Shown here piece by piece: positions 1 to 12,682 of a stretch of 64,000 nt of DNA (the stretch's first letter is position 1; the number at the start of each line of letters is the position of its first letter). The stretch lies in the NCBI RefSeq assembly GCF_000247695.1, contig NW_004624734.1, forward strand, positions 10,752,408 to 10,816,407, in the 5' to 3' direction. The stretch is from Heterocephalus glaber (lineage: Eukaryota; Chordata; Mammalia; Rodentia; Bathyergidae). The notes below the pieces were generated by a model, which saw nothing but the letters and a program-made list of their open reading frames with translations, had not been told where the DNA came from and searched no databases. A program made the position numbers and the translations under genes.

Positions 1-1945
1 AGAGATTCACAGTCAGTCAAGTGGGAGAGACAGACACACATCCAGACTGCTGAAGAGTATGAGCAATGCCCTTGGTACATATCCCAAGTACCAGGGCACC
101 TGACTGGGCCTGGCAGACAGGTGGGAGCAGCGGGAGCTGTGGTTAAGGACACCTTGAGGGAAGCATGCTGGCAAATTACATGGCAGATAAAAGTCAAATG
201 GTTCTCTCCCCAACCAATTCCAGTGGAATACAACATGTTATTAACCTGAACTTTGACCTGTGTTTGAGACTTAGGTCATGTGATAATGATATGGTTAAGG
301 GTTTTATGACATGTTGTTGTCAAAATTTAGTACATCCTGTAAATTAATAATCCATTATAATTGCAAAAATATTTGTCTTGGAGATGAAGGAAAAATAAAA
401 AATGCTAATAAGTGGGGTCCCTTGAGGCAATTATTTGAACCTTTAGTTGATTTTGTGCCTTGGCTCCCCAAATGGAATTTTCCTATGTCTAAGTTCTTTA
501 GCCTTTCTAGGGTTAAGATAATAATTTGCACTGTAATGATATTTTAATGTGATAATTTTCAGCTGTGACTTTTTTACACAAGTAATCTTTCCAGTTCCAA
601 CATTCTTTGACCACGGTCAACTATTTTTGGCCCTCAAAAATTAAGTCTCAATGAGTTGAAAATATTTGGCTGAGCTTAATATTGTTTGTTAAAGTTGTTT
701 CCTACATCTCCTAGGCCTATATAGTTTTTTGTTAAAAATGAGACATGTCGATGTTGGAGGATATTAAAGTTGTGAGTTTTCTTCTCACAGTGACAGGGCA
801 ATCACAGGCCCTACTTGACCCTCATGGACCTGGGTGTGTAACATTTCCCAAAGGGTGAGGACCACCACACGCCTAGAGCAGGGACACACGTTTTCTTTTA
901 AAGAATTAAAAACAAAGCAGTATAAATTTGCTTCAGGTTCTCTGGAGCTCTTCTGTTTAGGTGTAGAGAACCACGGGGTCTTCTGTGAGTTAACACATTC
1001 ATCCCTTTATCAGAGGAATTCTCAGGTTCTCTCCTTGAGTAAAAGGAATGGTAGTGAAGAAATCACATCCTAGATTAAAGAGGTAACTGCAGTCTATCTA
1101 AAATCATTTTGGTACAGCCTGAGACTCTGTTATATCAGAATTGTCTGCAAAGTGAGTTAAGAACTGGAGCCTTACAGCAGGCTCCTCAGCTTACCTGTGT
1201 CAGGTTTTAGTTCTTCTGTAGAATCAGTTGGTATGCACTTTCTTGCCAGTATGGGAAATCCCAATCTTTTTTTTTTAATTCCTTCTTTGGCAGTTTTAAA
1301 TGATTATACCTCAGGTATTTCTGAATATCCTATTATCTAGTAAGAGAGGTAAACTTTGTGAGCTCAGAATTTAAAGTTCTCCTGAATTATGAAGACCCCA
1401 AATCTATGTAAATAGCCTTAGCCATAGATCTTTGGGGAGAAGTTAATGATTATTGTTAAAGTCATTTTTTTAAAAAGTTTTAGCTGTTGCCCTTGATTTG
1501 ACATAAACGATCAAGCTTTGGCAAGGGAGGAAGTAAGTTAGAGGCAGCTTACAACGAGAGCATAAATGTCTATAAAATATATAAAATGTCTATAAAAGAC
1601 ACAGTTTATACAGTATTCAAATCTTGTTATTTTTTCTGATTATTCTAGAACATGATTAATACTGGGTGGGCCTCATATCCCCTTCTGACTTCTGGAACCA
1701 GAGCCCTCAGTGTTCTCTGCCTGTGGTTGTGTGGGGCAGTACTCCACGCTCCATATCCTAGGCTCAGCCATGCAGCCCCCAGGGCTGGCCACACGCCCTC
1801 TGCCGGGATCTGGGAGATGCCAGTGTGTAAAGTGTGGGACCTGAATGTCAAACAGCTTTTGTGCCCCTCCCTTTGCTTTGTCAGCTGTAAATCAAATAAT
1901 AAACATGAATAACTTCTTAAAGTTTAAAAAAATAAATAAAGAGGT
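1..1945 (+). other. AT-rich unique region with poly(A) signals; possible 3' UTR of an upstream gene
   Basis: No SINE, LTR or L1 is obvious for the first 1.9 kb, and no ORF looks like a protein. AATAAA occurs at 1898-1903 and again at 1931-1936. In human, the gene upstream of FBLN5 on the same strand is TRIP11, with a long 3' UTR ending some 20 kb away. This block could therefore be the end of that UTR. This rests on remembered synteny, not on sequence recognition. Confidence 0.25.
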
Positions 1946-2285
1946 AATTTTTGAAAATTTAAATGAAATGTTTTGATTTTGAAAAAGTTGTGAATCATTT
2001 TAAAGGTTTTTCCTTAAAGCATTTCCATGCCACATGTAAACACACTCCTAGGGTAGTTAGATCCATGCACTTAAGGTATAAGGTTCTCTTTGGAATTGTG
2101 CTTGGCGACGTGGTTGCTCCAGGGTTGAAAAATATTGATGATGGTAAAAATCAATTCTTCAGAGAAGTACTTGGAAATTAAGACTTCCCTATTCTTAAGT
2201 CTTATTCACTTTTTCTTCTTTGAACATCAGTTTTACTTGCTGAAAGGGAATTTTACCCCTACTATCACCCACTAATGCAGCACAC

Positions 2286-2286
<1 letters not shown>

Positions 2287-2317
<31 letters not shown>
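2287..2317. repeat. (TG)n microsatellite
   Basis: About 15 uninterrupted TG units. Confidence 0.95.
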
Positions 2318-2319
<2 letters not shown>

Positions 2320-2989
2320 CAAATATTGGAAACATTTCAGAGTAGTCAACTGGGTATTAGGAGGGAGTCCGGCCAGGAGGGTATGAAGATTTCAACCAAC
2401 CCTTCCTGCAAAAGCAAGTACAAATCTAATTGTCAAAAACAACCATTTTGAAACTCTAAAAGTTGGGCAAAGACAGAAAAGAAATTGAAAACTGATTACT
2501 TTTGAAAAGCTCTAAGAGCTTTAGATAAGAACTGTTAGAAGCCTGTGGGTTTTCCTAGCACTGAGCTGATCACAAAGCCAGCAGCTTTGTTGCTCCATGG
2601 GGTCGACTTAGTGGTGAGGGCCATGTAAAACTGGTGACCTTGTCAAGTGAAGTGCCAACCCAGAAACACGTGGAGAGAACAGCGCTGTGCCAGTGGAATG
2701 TCATGTAGAGACCCCAGAACAGAGAGTCATAAAAGGGCTCTGGCTGATGGGAAGCCGCCCTGTGGAGGAGCAAGAGCAGGAAGAACGGGGAAGTCTAGGC
2801 CCAGGGAAGCTGACCTTTGAGGGAGCCTCTCCCTCTGCCTGCTGACTGAGGGGCGGAGGAGCCTTGGGCCAACAGCTGCACAAGCACGGCTCAGCTCACC
2901 ACGAGTCTCTGCGTGAGTGACCCCTGGGAAGCCAGACTGAAAACTAAAAAGAAGAATGTAGAACTGTAGAAACAGAGGCAGCTATGCTC

Positions 2990-3180
2990 TCCTGTGGGGA
3001 GACCAGTTTAAGTGATCCAACCCCGCTAAAAATCAGAAAAATCACATCAGAATCAATAGCTGCTGCGATATAATCTAAACTGTCCAGTTTTCAACCAGAA
3101 ATTATGAGCAACACAAAGAAAAAAGTGTGACCCATACTCAGGAAAAAAGCAGCCAGGAGACACTGTGTGGGCCTAGGTTA
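2990..3180. repeat. Old interspersed repeat fragment, L1-like
   Basis: The segment with a CTGTCCAGTTTTCAACC block followed by an A-rich, AAGAAAAAAG-containing part resembles a fragment of an old mammalian L1. The class is recalled, not computed. The surrounding 2.3-4.4 kb otherwise shows nothing I can name. Confidence 0.35.
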
Positions 3181-4405
3181 CCAACTTCATTTCATCTTGC
3201 ACCCCCACCTAGCTTCTTTTCTTCCCAGAAAGCTTTTTTACAATAGCAGATCTTAAATGTACACCAAAGAAGGAGCCAATGTGTTTGTTGTTCTGTGGGA
3301 CAATATAGATGATCAAATAATCCATGCTTCTCCCAGTCCTGAACCCTCCAGGAATGCTCTGGTTGAAACTCGACGTGCTTCTGGAGATACAGAGAAGCTT
3401 GCATGGCTCAAACCAGGAAGGATGTGGGGTCCTGACCAATCCCTGGACCCCATGCTACTATCTGTGTATGTGACCCGGCCCAAGATCTCCAGCCCTTGCT
3501 TCTGTGCTCTGATAGAAGCATCTGAGTCAAACAGCATCCACTGCTGCCCAACAAGGTACAGGAACAAGTGTGCTTCTTGCAAGCAAAGCCTGACAGTAGG
3601 AAGCTGGGTCAAACGGTCCATCTCTCGGCTCTTGCTGCAGATTCTGCTCACTCCTGGTTCCATGCTGGATTGTTTTTTGCTCCCTTAGTTCATCTGGAGA
3701 TAGAGTCATGGTCCTAGGCTTGCACCCTGGGTTGATTACTTCTGGACTCCTTACCCTAATTTCATCCTCTGAAATGACTTTCTGACTTTTGCCTCATTAA
3801 TTTTCTGGACACAGAGAAACTGCTCAGATATGATAAGATTTCTCTGCCCTATGATCTTAGAAAACTTTTCTCCCAGAAAAGTCTGTTTCAAGATTATTGT
3901 TTCATTGTAGACCCAAAAAACTCTAATTTGAAATTAAACCTAGACTCCAGCCTTGATTCAATTCAGTTTTAGTACTTTTGGCCAAGAATAGTTAGGAGAA
4001 AGAAGCTTATATTAGGAAAACTTAATACCTGCTTTAAAAAAAATCACTCTGAGCTGCAGAGAAAGTAATAATGTCTCATCCACATCACCTGGGGTAAACT
4101 AGCTATTCCTTAATTACACCCCACAGCCACTGGCTGTGCTATCTGGAGATAGGGCCTGTAGGGCCAGGACCTTGGCCAGCATCTCAGCTGGTTCTGTTAC
4201 ACACTGACAACTCTTACACACAGTCAACTCTTTCATACTTGTTCTAACTGCATACAGATATATGTTAAAATCACAGTTAGAAAAACAAGTCAGAAGACAA
4301 GCCCAGATGTTTTCATGATTTCCTGAATTCCCTGGAAATTCCAGGCACATGCAGAAAATCCTGACACCCTCAAAGAAGTTGGTTATATCAAAGGATAGTT
4401 AAAGA

Positions 4406-4501
4406 GCTGCGGTGTCATAGGTCAGTGGCAGAACAGATGCTTAGCATGTTTGGGGCTCTGGGTTCAACCTCCAGCACCAATAATAATAAAATAAAATAAA
4501 A
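4406..4501 (+). repeat. ID-type tRNA-like SINE
   Basis: It contains a box-A-like GTCAGTGG and a box-B-like GGTTCAACC. It ends in a simple AATAAT/AAAATAAAATA tail. More diverged than the other copies in the window. Confidence 0.7.
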
Positions 4502-4544
4502 AGTACAGTTAAAGACTACAAGTAATGAAAGGTGAAGAAATCCT

Positions 4545-4650
4545 GGAGCAAAAGTTAGGAAATCTGTGTTCTAACCCCAATTCTACTTTGTATTGTATAA
4601 TCTTGGGTAAATTAGTCTTTCTGGGCCTTAGTTTGCATATTTACTTCAGG
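4545..4650 (+). repeat. MIR SINE fragment
   Basis: Core-region phrases survive: a tRNA-like GTGTTCTAACCCCAATTC, then TCTTGGGTAAATTAGTC and CTGGGCCTTAGTTTGC. Confidence 0.65.
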
Positions 4651-4779
4651 ACTCAGACCCCTTCTCCAGGCAGCACCCTATTTTACGTTCTCTAGGCTGG
4701 TATGGGCATGGCCATGCGCACCTATTTGCAATATCAGCCAGTTTGTGGTTCAAAAAGATAGGATCAGAGAAAGGGGCTT

Positions 4780-5000
4780 AATCTTTCTCGAGGGCCTACT
4801 GCACACTGGCGTCTGGTAGGGCCTATACGGTCACTACTTCCTTTTGAACATGGTCATGTATTTTTGCCCCATTTTAAAGCTGAAAACTGAAGCTCAATGA
4901 GGTTAGGAACTTGCTTAGGGTCTCCAAGATAGTAAGGAACAAAGAAGAAATCAAACCTACACTGGCTTTACTCCGGAAGCCCATAATTCAAAGGTTACTG
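4780..5000 (-). repeat. MIR SINE fragment
   Basis: The MIR complement is recognisable: CCCCATTTTAAAGCTGAAAAC, then CTCAATGAGGTTAGGAACTTGC and a decayed tRNA-like end. Confidence 0.65.
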
Positions 5001-5224
5001 CACCTAGCACTCTGGACACTTGAACTAATGAATGAGTGGATGATGACTATGTAAACAAAATCATAAAGGTTGATGAGGACATTCAAAATCTCTCTTGCCT
5101 CCTTGAAAGAGAAATAAAATGATGTTTTTGCCACTAATTTAGCCATATGAAATTCATCTCACCCTTTTCTGGATCTGAAACTGCTGTGGCTCAAAGTGCC
5201 ATCTCATTGTGCTATGTATTAGTC

Positions 5225-7370
5225 AGTGCTAGAGAGAAAAGACATCAATGCAATTAGAAATGAGAAAGGTGAAATCACAACAGATACTGTCGAAACACAG
5301 GAGATGGTAACTACTTTGAAAAATTATATTCCAAAAAATTAGCAAATTTTGAAGAAACAGACTCCTAGACACATACAAATTACCAAAATTAACCCAAGAA
5401 AATATAAATATGCCTAACAACATAATAACAAGCAAAATTGACACAATAATAAAGAATATACCAACTAAAAAATGCCTAGGACCTCATGGATTCACTGCTG
5501 AATTTTACAAAAGTTTTAAGGATATTATTTCACCAATATGCCTCAAGCTCTTCAAAGAAATTGAAAGGGATGGAGTGCTACAAAATTCATTTAAGGAAGC
5601 TAGCATCACCCTGATCCCCAAACCAGATAAAGACTCAGCTAAAACGAAAACTAGAGGCCAATCTCCTTAATGAATGTGGATGCAAAAAATCCTCAACAAG
5701 ATATTAGTAAATAGAATGCAGCACATTATTAAAAAGATGATACATCAAGATCAAGTAGGTTTCATTCCAGAGATGCAAGCATGGTTCAACATATGTAAGT
5801 CAATGAATGTAATACATCACATAAACAAGAGCAGGGTCAAAAGCCATATGATCATATTGATAGATGCAGAAAAGGCTTGTGACAAAATTCAACACTCCTT
5901 CATGATAAAAACATGAAGAAAACAGGTAGAGAAGGACCATACCTGAATATGATAAAAGCTATTTATTACAAACCAATAACTAGCATCATGCTAAAAGGGG
6001 AAAAACTAAAAGCATTCCACCTAAAATCAGGGACAAGATATGGATGTCCACTATAGCCTCTTTTATTCAACATAGTACTTGAAACATTAGCTGGAGCAAT
6101 TAACCAAGAGAAAGAAATAAAAGGGATACATATAGGGAAGGAAGAACTCAAATTATCATTACTTGCAGATGATGTGATACTCTACATAGAATACCCATAG
6201 AACTCCACCAAAAAAACCTCTTAGAATTAATAACCAAATTCAGCAATGTAGCAAGATATAAGATCAACACTCAAAAATCATGGCATTTATGTGCATCAAT
6301 AATGAATAACGAGAAGGAAATTATGAAAACAATACCATTCACAGTACCTTCAAGAAAAATGAAATACCTAGGAATTAACCTAATCAAAGAACAAAAGACC
6401 TCTACAAAGAAAACTACAAGAAGAAGAAGAAGGAGGAGGAGGAGGAGGAGGAGGAGGAGGAGGAGGAGGAGGAAAAGAAGAAGGAGAAGGAGAAGGAGAC
6501 TGAAGATTGAAGATTTCAGAAATGGAAAGATATCCCCTGCTTCTGGATAGGCAGAACCAATATTGTCAAGATAGCCATACTTCCAAACAGCTATACAGAT
6601 TTAATACAGTCCCATTTGAAATATCAACTCCGTTGATGTAAAGCATACTTTACAGATTTAAAGAAAACATCCCTAAAATTCATATGGAGCCAGAAGAGGA
6701 CTAGAAGAGCAAAAGAAATTTTGGGCAACAAGAGCAAAGCAGGAGGCATAACAATACCTGACTTCAAGCTATACTACAAAGCTGTGGTGCAAAAAGAACC
6801 GTCCTTCACTGTTGATGGTAATGTGAACTAGTACAACCATTATGGAAATCATATGAAGTTTTCTCAAAGAACTGAAATTAGGAATTCCATATGACTCAGC
6901 TATACTCCTGCCCAGAGAGCTTAAGACATCATACTACAGTGATATATGCATACCAGTATTTATAGCAGCACAATTCACAACAGCTAAATCCTGGAAGCAG
7001 CCTGTGTATCGAAAGAAAATGTGATATCTATATATAATGGAATACTACTTGACTATAAAGAATGACAAATTTGAGACATCTTTAGGAAAATGGATGCATT
7101 TGGAAAATATAATGTTGAGTGAAATAAACCAGATACAGAAACTTAAATACCATAAAGTATCTCTCATATGAGTGAAGCAAAGTACAAACAAAGAGAATAA
7201 TAAAGGATGGATAGAAGGGGATAAAGGGATTGATCTCTTGCTATAGAGAAGTGGTTCAAGGGAACAAGGGCAAGGAGTGAGGAGAAAGGGAAGGGGAAAT
7301 GAATAGAATAAATATATGCCATGTACATAAACCTAATAACTTCAATTAATATAAACATTATATGCCATAA
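5225..7370 (+). mobile_element. Degenerate L1 retrotransposon (ORF2 fragment and 3' end)
   Basis: Broken reading frames on the plus strand carry L1 ORF2 reverse-transcriptase landmarks. Near 5480-5640 are GFTAEFYKSF and ITLIPKPDKDS. Near 5850-5880 is an [11 protein letters not shown] segment. Near 6150-6180 is a [14 protein letters not shown] stretch, the polymerase active-site region in a different frame. Near 6360 is MKYLGINL. Stops and frameshifts separate these, so no protein is made. After about 6830 the sequence matches the typical L1 3' end (an AATGGAATACTACTTGACTA segment near 7036). A purine microsatellite has expanded inside ORF2. The 5' half of L1 is absent. Confidence 0.9.
6416..6503 (+). 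repeat. (AGG/AAG)n microsatellite inside L1 ORF2
   Basis: A pure purine trinucleotide tract, AGAAGAAGAAGG then repeated AGG. In one frame it reads as polyarginine, which has no biological meaning here. It interrupts homology to L1. Confidence 0.95.
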
Positions 7371-7393
7371 CATGAGCCAAGATTAATAATATT

Positions 7394-7478
7394 TGTGTGT
7401 GTGTGTGTGTGCCGAAGATCGAACTCAGGACCTTGAGCTTGCGAGGCAGGCACTGGAACCACTGAGCTAAATCCCTGG
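7394..7478 (-). repeat. ID-type SINE with 18-bp target-site duplication
   Basis: The reverse complement reads GGGATTTAGCTCAGTGG ... GGTCCTGAGTTCGATC, with a (CA)n tail. It is flanked by a perfect 18-base direct repeat, GCCAAGATTAATAATATT, at 7376-7393 and 7479-7496. This marks L1-type target-primed insertion. Confidence 0.93.
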
Positions 7479-7496
7479 GCCAAGATTAATAATATT

Positions 7497-9637
7497 GAAG
7501 ATAATGAAAAATGGGATTGGGGAGTTGGAGGAAGAGGGAGGGGAAGACGGAGGGAAGGAGTGACCACCTATAAGAGCTGGCTCCAAGGTTTAAAAGGACC
7601 ACTGGGACTCAGGCTCTCTAAACCAGTCAGTCAATATGTATAGTTTAAAGAAAATTGATTTTTAAAAGAAAATCAGTTATTCTGCATTTCTAAATTCCTT
7701 GAAACTCAGCTTTGAAACTCATCCCTGTATGTATGGAGGGGTTGAATTCCATTTAACCTGAGGAATCCCTTTCTGGGTCAAAGTTCCAGTTTCACTGTAT
7801 ATTCCTTTCATTCCAATCAGAAAGGTTGACCACCCTAAATCCATGTTGAGCTCTGTCCCTTTCTGGTTGCCTATTCATAAGATAAATAGCTAAATTGCCT
7901 GTTAAAATATATTTGCTACAGAAATAAAGATAGTTAAAGAAAGGAGAGAGGCCATTCGGTGCTCCCTGAGTTCCTGGCAGAGATTTGTGCTTGTCTTCTG
8001 ATGTCTATCCTCTGCTTTCATGGTAAGAAAACTCATATTCTGAGATGAGCAGGCACATGACCTCTTAGACCAAAAAATACATCTCCCAGACTCCCTTGCA
8101 GCTGGATGTGGTTATCAACCTCTCCCACTCTACTTCCCAAATGCAGTGTGGCACTGTGGAGCCATTTTGGTCTATGTAGAAGATGTCAATGCTAGGGTAA
8201 CACGAAAGGACAGAGCTGCCACAGCTAGCCCTAGACTGCCTAGATGACAAACCACAATGTAAGACCATGTATCATTTATCATCATAAATAACCATTGAGA
8301 TATTTTTATTTTGAAAAAAGCACTCAAACCATCACAAGTACAAACCTCAAAAATCATTGAGATGGAATCATTTTATTTTTTTATTCAGTCACAGGGAATA
8401 AATTAATTACCTTGACTTGATGCCACATTGGGAGAGGAAATGGATTTGAGGACGTTTTCCACAAAAAGTTGAATATTTGGGTCTATAGAGTAAAAGAGAA
8501 GTCAGGGATGGTGAGAGGGACTTAGTCAAGAGTCTTCTGCATAATAACAACAGTTGAATTGGTGGTACCAGTGACTAATCTCAAGACAGGAAAATAGAGA
8601 GAGCAGAGAGGCTGGATGGGACAATCTTTGGTTAGGTAAAAGGAGAAAGAAAGAGATTTGGAGAAAATGCAGCCAGGAGAATGGAGGGGAAATCAGGCTA
8701 ACTTAGTCATAGATGACAGAGAGAAGTTAGGAAAAGCTTCGAAGACTCTGGAACAAGTAGGGTTAGAGAACAGAGCACTATATTTTTCATGTGGATATCA
8801 CTAGGAATCCCAGGGGGCACAATTTTGGGTAAATGATTGTCATTATACAGGGTCCAAAGAGGTTCCCAAAGTGAAGCTAGAGAACCTAACACCCCACCCC
8901 ACCCCTCCCCCGCCACCTGTAGAATTAAGTTGCAGGCTAGCTGACTTTCATTGTTAAAAAAAAAAAAAAAAAGAATTTTCAGGGAGTATCCGTAAGAGGC
9001 ATAAAGAGAGTACTAGGCAGAAATTCAAAAGTGCATACTTGAGGAAATAGAATATGGGCCCTCAGGAGAGGGAGAGATGCATTATGATCTGTAGCTGGGT
9101 ATATTTAAGGGGTGTTGAGGATTTCTTCAAGATGGGTGGTCTAGGATGTGTATTCCTTCTGTTACTGAGGTTCTGGGGTGTTGTGGGTTCCTACTAGAGA
9201 TTCTTTCTGGGCTTTTGCTATCCTGAGCAAAGAACTGGTCAAGACAAGTACAAAAGGTAGTGAGATTTTACATTTATTAAAGGTATTATAGGTAGGAAAA
9301 GAAATATTCTCTACAGAGTTAGTATGGGCCAATTAAAAGAAGTAAAAGAAGTACACTCTACAGAGTGCAGAGAAGGCCACTGAAGAACTTACAGTGGCAA
9401 AAAGGTTAATGGCTGTCATCTTTTATTTACCCTATTCTGACTTAAGATTTAGGTCATCCTATCAAAAACTTCTTGATCCTGTTCCAGATGAACTGAAGAT
9501 AACATTCTCTGATTGGTCCCAGATGCAGTTTTGGGTGCATGAGTCCTGGATCTCTGTGATTGACAGTCATGTCCACTTGCCCGGCCAGTTTGCCGCACCC
9601 TAATCTCCTGCCTCACTGTACTGTCAGGTTACTCATG
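7497..9637. other. Intergenic DNA, nothing recognised
   Basis: No gene-like ORF or clear repeat seen, apart from an A-run near 8956-8972 and a C-rich patch near 8890-8915. Confidence 0.5.
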
Positions 9638-10005
9638 TGTGTTAGTTACTTTTCTCTCATTGCTGAAACAAAATACCTGACACCCAAAGTTGGAGGGGAA
9701 GGGGTTATTTGGTTTACAGTTCATAGAGGTTTCAGTTGGCTGGCTCCAAGACAGGAATGACAGACATCATAGAGGAGAAACCACATGGCAAGCATAAGGT
9801 AGCAGAGGCAACAAGGGAGCCTTCACAGCATCTTTCTGCCTCTTTTGTCCCATCTAGACTACTAGAATTAGGGCAGTTCTAAAACACTCATTAACGTGTA
9901 GTGGTTTAGTATTCTCACACCCTTAATCCCAGCATCACACATTCCAGATTCAGCTACCTCTGACCAAATGAGGCTTTGGGGGGACATCCAGACCCAAATC
10001 ATAAC
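9638..10005 (-). repeat. 3' LTR of the MaLR element
   Basis: On the minus strand it starts TGTTATGATTTGGGTCTGG and ends GTAACTAACACA, the boundaries of MaLR LTRs (ORR1/MST/MLT type). A TTTGTTTCAGCAATGAGAG block lies near the 3' end. Confidence 0.85.
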
Positions 10006-11514
10006 ATTCCTCCATTGGCCCCCCAAAAGACTCATGTACATTCCTTTATGCAAAAGGTATTTAGCCCATCTCTAAGAGTTGCCAAAGTCCTAATAGTTTC
10101 AGCATTGCTGAAAAGTCCAAGTGTGAGGTCCCTGAGATTTAAGGCAAACTCTTAGCTGCAAGTCCCTATACAAATGAAAAGAAAATTAAACACTTCCAAC
10201 ATTCAATGGCACAAAATAGACATTTCCATTCCAAAATGTAAAAATAGGGGGATACAAATGAATGGGAAAAAAATCAAGTCCAAAATCCATCAGGGCAAAC
10301 ATTAAATCCCAAAGTTCCACGTCCAGCATCCTTAGCAATCTGTGGCAAGCTGTGAACGCCAAAAGATTTGGGTGGCTCCTCCCCTATGGCACTTCTGGTA
10401 GTTGTAGCTCCCACAACTTCTCCTTGGGGCTGGCTTTGCTCCCTCCTTGCAATTTTTCTTAGATGATCCATGCTCCTGGCTTCTCCAAACTTCTGGGGTC
10501 TCCACTGCCCATTTGGATTCACATTCACAGCTTCATACACTGCCCTCTCAGGGGCACACTGCCTGGCTTCCAAGGCCTTCTGAAATCTGGGTGGAAGCCA
10601 TCCTGGCCCTACAACTCTTCCATTCTGCATGCACCTAAAACCAACACCACATGGATGATACCAAGGTCTGCTGCCAGCTGGAGTTTTAGCCCGGCTTCCT
10701 TCTCTCTTGGCTGTAGGGGTTCAGTGCCTATGAAGCAAATCCTGAGAAACAACTTCCCTAAGCCACCATTTTGGAACAGCTTCCCCAGGCCACTACCATT
10801 TTGGAACAACTTCCCTAGGCTGCCACCATTCTGGAACATGGTGCTCTGGGGCTTTCTTCCCAAAGCAAAATCTTTCACTTTTACAATTCTGAGACTGCAA
10901 AGGGTGGAATTTTTCTCCTTCCTGTGATGCCCTCAGGCCATTTTTTCTATTCTCCTATTCCCTCTCAGCAATCAAGATCTCCTCTGCCCTATCATTGTAG
11001 TCCAAAGCTTTACTGGGGCTTCCTTTCTGGGCAAACTGAAAACATTTTAAACTATTCTACTGGGCTCTTTGCTATTGATTTTCAACATAGATCTGGCTAA
11101 AAGCCCCCAACAGTAGCTATGCCACCACCTCAATATTCAACTGCCTTGAAATTTCTTCTGCAAGATTATTTAGTCCTCCAATCTCAGTCTCAGGCAAAGT
11201 CTCTGGACATGCACAAAATGCAGACAAACTTTCTGCCAAGCCATAACACATATCTTCTGGAGTCCAGCTGCCAATGCAATCCTTCTTCCTAGCAGAAACT
11301 TCCTGAGCCTGGTCTTTACCAGCTTTCTAGTCTTCTGAGCTCTGACCAGAATCTCCCATACAGAACAGCCTAAGGTGTTCCAGCTCTAATTCCATAGCCA
11401 ACATCTCCAAACTTTTCTTAACTCTTCCCCTTCCCAAAAGCCAGTTCCAAAGGCTCTTGAGCCACATGGCCAGATAATGTCACAGCTGACCCCACTTCTC
11501 TGGTACCAAATTTC

Positions 11515-11883
11515 TGTGTTACTTTTCGTTCATTGCTGAGACAATATACCCAATGCCCAAAGTCAGAGGGGAAGGGGTTTATTTGGTTTACAGTTCATAG
11601 AGGTTTCAGTCCATAGTCGGCTGGCTCCAATACATGAATGGCAAACAGACATCGCAGAGGAGAAACAACATGGCGCACACAAGGCAGCAAAGGTAACAAG
11701 AGGGCCTTCACCACATCTTTCTGCCTCTTCTGTCCCATCCAGACTACTGAGATTAGAGCAGTGCTGAAACACTCACTCATGTATAGTGGTTTAGTAATCA
11801 CACACCCTTAATCCCAGTGTTACACATTCCAGATTCCTGACCAAATGAGGCTTTAGGGGGATATCCAGACCCAAACCATAACA
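11515..11883 (-). repeat. 5' LTR of the MaLR element
   Basis: It is the same sequence family and orientation as the left LTR. On the minus strand it starts TGTTATGGTTTGGGTCTGG and ends at GTAACACA, next to the internal start TTGGTACCAGAG. Confidence 0.85.
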
Positions 11884-12599
11884 CCACAGCAGACTATGTT
11901 AGAATGCAAACAATTTACAGGTGTTTGAAGTTGAGATTTGCTGCCCGCTAATATTTCTGCTTCCTTGAGGATAAAGGTCTGTGGGAAGAAGCACAATTTA
12001 CAAATGAAAACAGTGGTCCATTCCCGAGTGAAAAAGGCCAATTTGTAGGCATAAGGGAATTATCCATGCTTATCATATCTTGGGAGAAGAGAAAGAAAAA
12101 ATAAAGTTTAAAGAAGGCTTGTGTCCTGAAGTTGTAGTTTTTCTTAAAAGTGAAATTTTTAAATTCCAGTTTTCCTTGTCTCCTTTTTACCTATCTTTAT
12201 TCTTCGATCCTACCTCATGATGAGAACTTAGCTAGATTGCAGAGGTGGGACTAGGTGAGGAGGTGGCTGAGATGTGAAGTCATCGAGCAGTCTGATGGAG
12301 GAAGGAGGAGAGGGGAAGCCTCTGGATGCATCAGGAACAGTAGAAAGTACCCCACCAGCAGAGAAAGCTTTGTGGAGTGGAGCCTGACCACTATGAAACT
12401 CAGATGTTAGCTCTCATTTTAGTTTTCTGGTTGTTTGGGCCAAGTTTAAAAACTATAAGAATTGAAAGGGTTGAAGAAAAAGAGACAGCATTGATAGAAG
12501 GGCCCATGGAGTTCTGCAGTGTTCCTGGGGAGCTAACACTAAGGGAGGGGTCAGCCATGTCAAGGGTAAGACAGAGAAAGCAAAGCTTTGTAAACTGAG
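11884..12599. other. Intergenic DNA, nothing recognised
   Basis: No gene, RNA or clear repeat family identified. Confidence 0.5.
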
Positions 12600-12681
12600 G
12601 CTAGGGGTATAAGGCAGTGGCCCGGAGCCTGCCTAGCAGGTGCAAGGACCTGAGTTTGATCCCCAGTATAAAAAAAAAAAT
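12600..12681 (+). repeat. ID-type tRNA-like SINE
   Basis: It carries GGGGTATAAGGCAGTGG, a GCCTGCCTAGCAGGTGCAAGG core and GAGTTTGATCCCCAGTA, then an A tail. It lies directly against a B1 element. Confidence 0.85.
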
Positions 12682-12682
12682 G

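Larger units (their letters stand above)
9638..11883 (-). mobile_element. Complete-looking ERVL-MaLR element (LTR-internal-LTR)
   Basis: Two similar LTRs (9638-10005 and 11515-11883) in the same orientation flank a 1.5 kb internal region. Read on the minus strand, the 5' LTR (right) is followed by TTGGTACCAGAGAAGTGGGG, the typical start of MaLR internal sequence. The internal region ends in a purine-rich GGGGGGCCAATGGAGGAA just before the 3' LTR (left), a plausible polypurine tract. The internal sequence is of the non-coding MaLR kind, and I see no gag, pol or env homology. MaLRs are non-autonomous and mobilised by ERVL enzymes. No clear 5-bp target duplication was found. Confidence 0.85.

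Noticed and set aside
7394..7478. Possible functional tRNA gene (box A and box B present)
   Set aside because: No proper cloverleaf, a retroposon tail and target duplications show a SINE. The same holds for the other ID-type copies.
10274..10927. Open frames of 118 and 154 codons inside the MaLR internal region
   Set aside because: They lie in non-coding MaLR internal sequence on both strands and show no gag or pol motifs.
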